From Candidatus Pacearchaeota archaeon (lineage in GTDB: Archaea > Nanoarchaeota > Nanoarchaeia > Pacearchaeales > GW2011-AR1), in NCBI GenBank assembly GCA_002690445.1, contig NZER01000392.1, forward strand, positions 1 to 7,296: a stretch of DNA of 7,296 nt. Direction: 5' to 3'. Made by a program: the position numbers and the translations under genes. The notes under the pieces were generated by a model. It saw only the letters and a program-made list of their open reading frames with translations, searched no databases and was not told the DNA's origin. Each line of letters starts with the position of its first letter. Positions within the stretch are counted from its first letter, which is position 1. This document shows, piece by piece, positions 6,735 to 7,296 of the stretch.

Positions 6735-6909
6735 ACCCGCAGAGCTTTCCAAAGAGCCGGTCCACTGTCCAGGCCAACATGCCCATACCGGCGACCACCG
6801 ACATAGCAATGATGCCCTCGGTGGGCGAGGCGGAGGTAGCGACGGCACCGATACCCGTCACGCCAACTGTGGCGATGGCGGCCACGGCTCCCTTTTGAAT
6901 ATTATTCAC
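6709..6909 (-). CDS. Holin-like protein with two membrane helices and a cysteine-rich tail
   Basis: The 66-residue product has a GTG start at 6909, with AAAGGG (6925-6920) ten bases upstream. Residues about 8-26 (AVAAIATVGVTGIGAVATS) and 32-49 (GIIAMSVVAGMGMLAWTV) are two hydrophobic segments joined by a short turn, SPTE. The size and the two helices fit class II holins, which form membrane lesions that release the endolysin. The gene sits directly before the amidase, overlapping it by 26 bases, which is the usual lysis order. It overlaps the upstream kinase gene by 8 bases. The C-terminus is unusual: four cysteines in C-x-C-x2-C-x-C (57, 59, 62, 64) follow the basic segment RLFGK. They could bind metal, form disulfides or be acylated. 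Holin is inferred from topology and neighbours, since holins are poorly conserved in sequence. Confidence 0.8.
   Translation of the reverse strand: MNNIQKGAVAAIATVGVTGIGAVATSASPTEGIIAMSVVAGMGMLAWTVDRLFGKLCGCGTCDCKD
6745..6750 (-). promoter_or_regulatory. Likely ribosome binding site for the amidase (GGAAAG)
   Basis: On the minus strand GGAAAG (6750 to 6745) is 10 bases before the GTG at 6734 and 19 before the next in-frame GTG at 6725. It lies inside the end of the holin gene. This spacing is the reason for choosing 6734; GTG 6725 remains possible but is less well placed. Confidence 0.5.
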
Positions 6910-7296
6910 TTGACATTATCCCTTTCAAAGAACAAATCCGTTTACTAACCGAATCAGCCCACGGTAGGTAGTAATCGCACTCGAAGTACGGATGCTCGAT
7001 TTCCGATTCCGGAATTTCTCCCGCAGACGCTTGTAGTATAGCAGCTTGTTGGTCGCCCGTCGATGTCGGTCGTTGACCATCGGCAAGGCGGATAAACTTG
7101 AAGCCGCGTTCTTTCAATGCATCATACTCATTGAAGTACCGGCAATCGTCAACTGCCAGTGTCAGGTTACTGGGCTTTTGGTCGATAACATCCATAAGTT
7201 TCTGGACCCAGTAGCCTCGTCCCTCCGTGTCACGCCGGTATTGCCCCCACCACTGGAGCAAGGGACGGAACTGTTCTTTCGTGTCCCGGTTCCGCA
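6902..7296 (-). CDS. Deoxynucleoside monophosphate kinase-like protein (5' partial)
   Basis: The reading frame is open to the right edge of the window, giving 130 visible residues of the C-terminal part. The TTG at 7261 is not a likely start, because in-frame sequence continues upstream as RNRDTKEQFRPLLQWWGQYR, typical of phage dNMP kinases in the P-loop kinase fold. Further signatures are GYWVQKLMDVI and LTLAVDDCRYFNEYDALKER, which correspond to the conserved V-D-D-x-R-x-x-N-E segment of this family, then GFKFIRL and a late helix. The ATP-binding P-loop would lie in the N-terminal part outside the window, so catalytic completeness cannot be judged. The enzyme would phosphorylate dNMPs to supply phage DNA synthesis. 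Its end, ATG-TCA-AGT-GAA-TAA, overlaps the holin start by 8 bases. That places a nucleotide-supply gene in the same transcript as the lysis genes. Confidence 0.8.
   Translation of the reverse strand, partial: RNRDTKEQFRPLLQWWGQYRRDTEGRGYWVQKLMDVIDQKPSNLTLAVDDCRYFNEYDALKERGFKFIRLADGQRPTSTGDQQAAILQASAGEIPESEIEHPYFECDYYLPWADSVSKRICSLKGIMSSE
6920..6925 (-). promoter_or_regulatory. Ribosome binding site AAAGGG for the GTG-initiated holin
   Basis: AAAGGG lies 10 bases before GTG 6909 and inside the last codons of the kinase gene. The nearby ATG at 6916 is in the kinase frame and only reads four codons to its stop, so it is not an alternative holin start. Confidence 0.55.

Noticed and set aside
6735..6848. 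N-terminal extension of the amidase from a start at 6848
   Set aside because: It lies inside the holin gene, is rich in Pro and Trp without a recognisable signal peptide, and is not needed for the amidase domain.
6142..6898. Plus-strand frames over the lysis genes (6142-6429, 6420-6806, 6590-6898)
   Set aside because: The minus-strand frames carry clear amidase and holin features; these are their shadows.

Overview
The window looks like part of the genome of a tailed double-stranded DNA phage (Caudoviricetes) or a prophage. Genes are packed end to end, with 1-26 base overlaps or a few bases between most neighbours. A long plus-strand block carries virion and tail genes. It meets a minus-strand block carrying a nucleotide-metabolism gene and lysis genes. 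I saw no tRNA, rRNA, CRISPR array, insertion sequence, integrase or attachment site, and the host cannot be named from this sequence. The protein styles resemble those common in environmental phage genomes; that is an impression from family knowledge, not a search result.

Plus strand, 1-6004. First is the 3' part of a gene whose product ends in a Cys/His zinc-finger-like segment. A strong GC-rich hairpin (691-736) follows in the only sizeable intergenic gap. Next come a 439-residue virion protein with a probable carbohydrate-binding-like insert, a 647-residue protein with beta-propeller-like blades, and a 432-residue tail fibre with short repeats and a lectin-like C-terminus. Three small genes close the block: a 92-residue unknown, an 81-residue protein with a C-terminal membrane helix, and a 51-residue unknown protein. 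Three of these junctions use the same TAATG stop/start overlap, so the block from 2081 onward looks like one translationally coupled operon.

Minus strand, 7296-6006, in order of transcription: the C-terminal part of a deoxynucleoside monophosphate kinase-like protein, a two-helix holin-like protein with a cysteine-rich tail, and an amidase endolysin with all three expected zinc ligands. All three genes overlap their neighbours. The holin would open the inner membrane and the amidase would cut the peptidoglycan.

The two blocks converge with one base between their stop codons (6004 and 6006), and no recognisable terminator lies there. No stretch over 300 bases lacks a gene. I did not find a clearly new multi-gene system. 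The most unusual points are the CBM-like insertion in the virion protein, the four-cysteine holin tail encoded across the amidase start, and the two lysis-like membrane proteins facing each other across the convergent junction.
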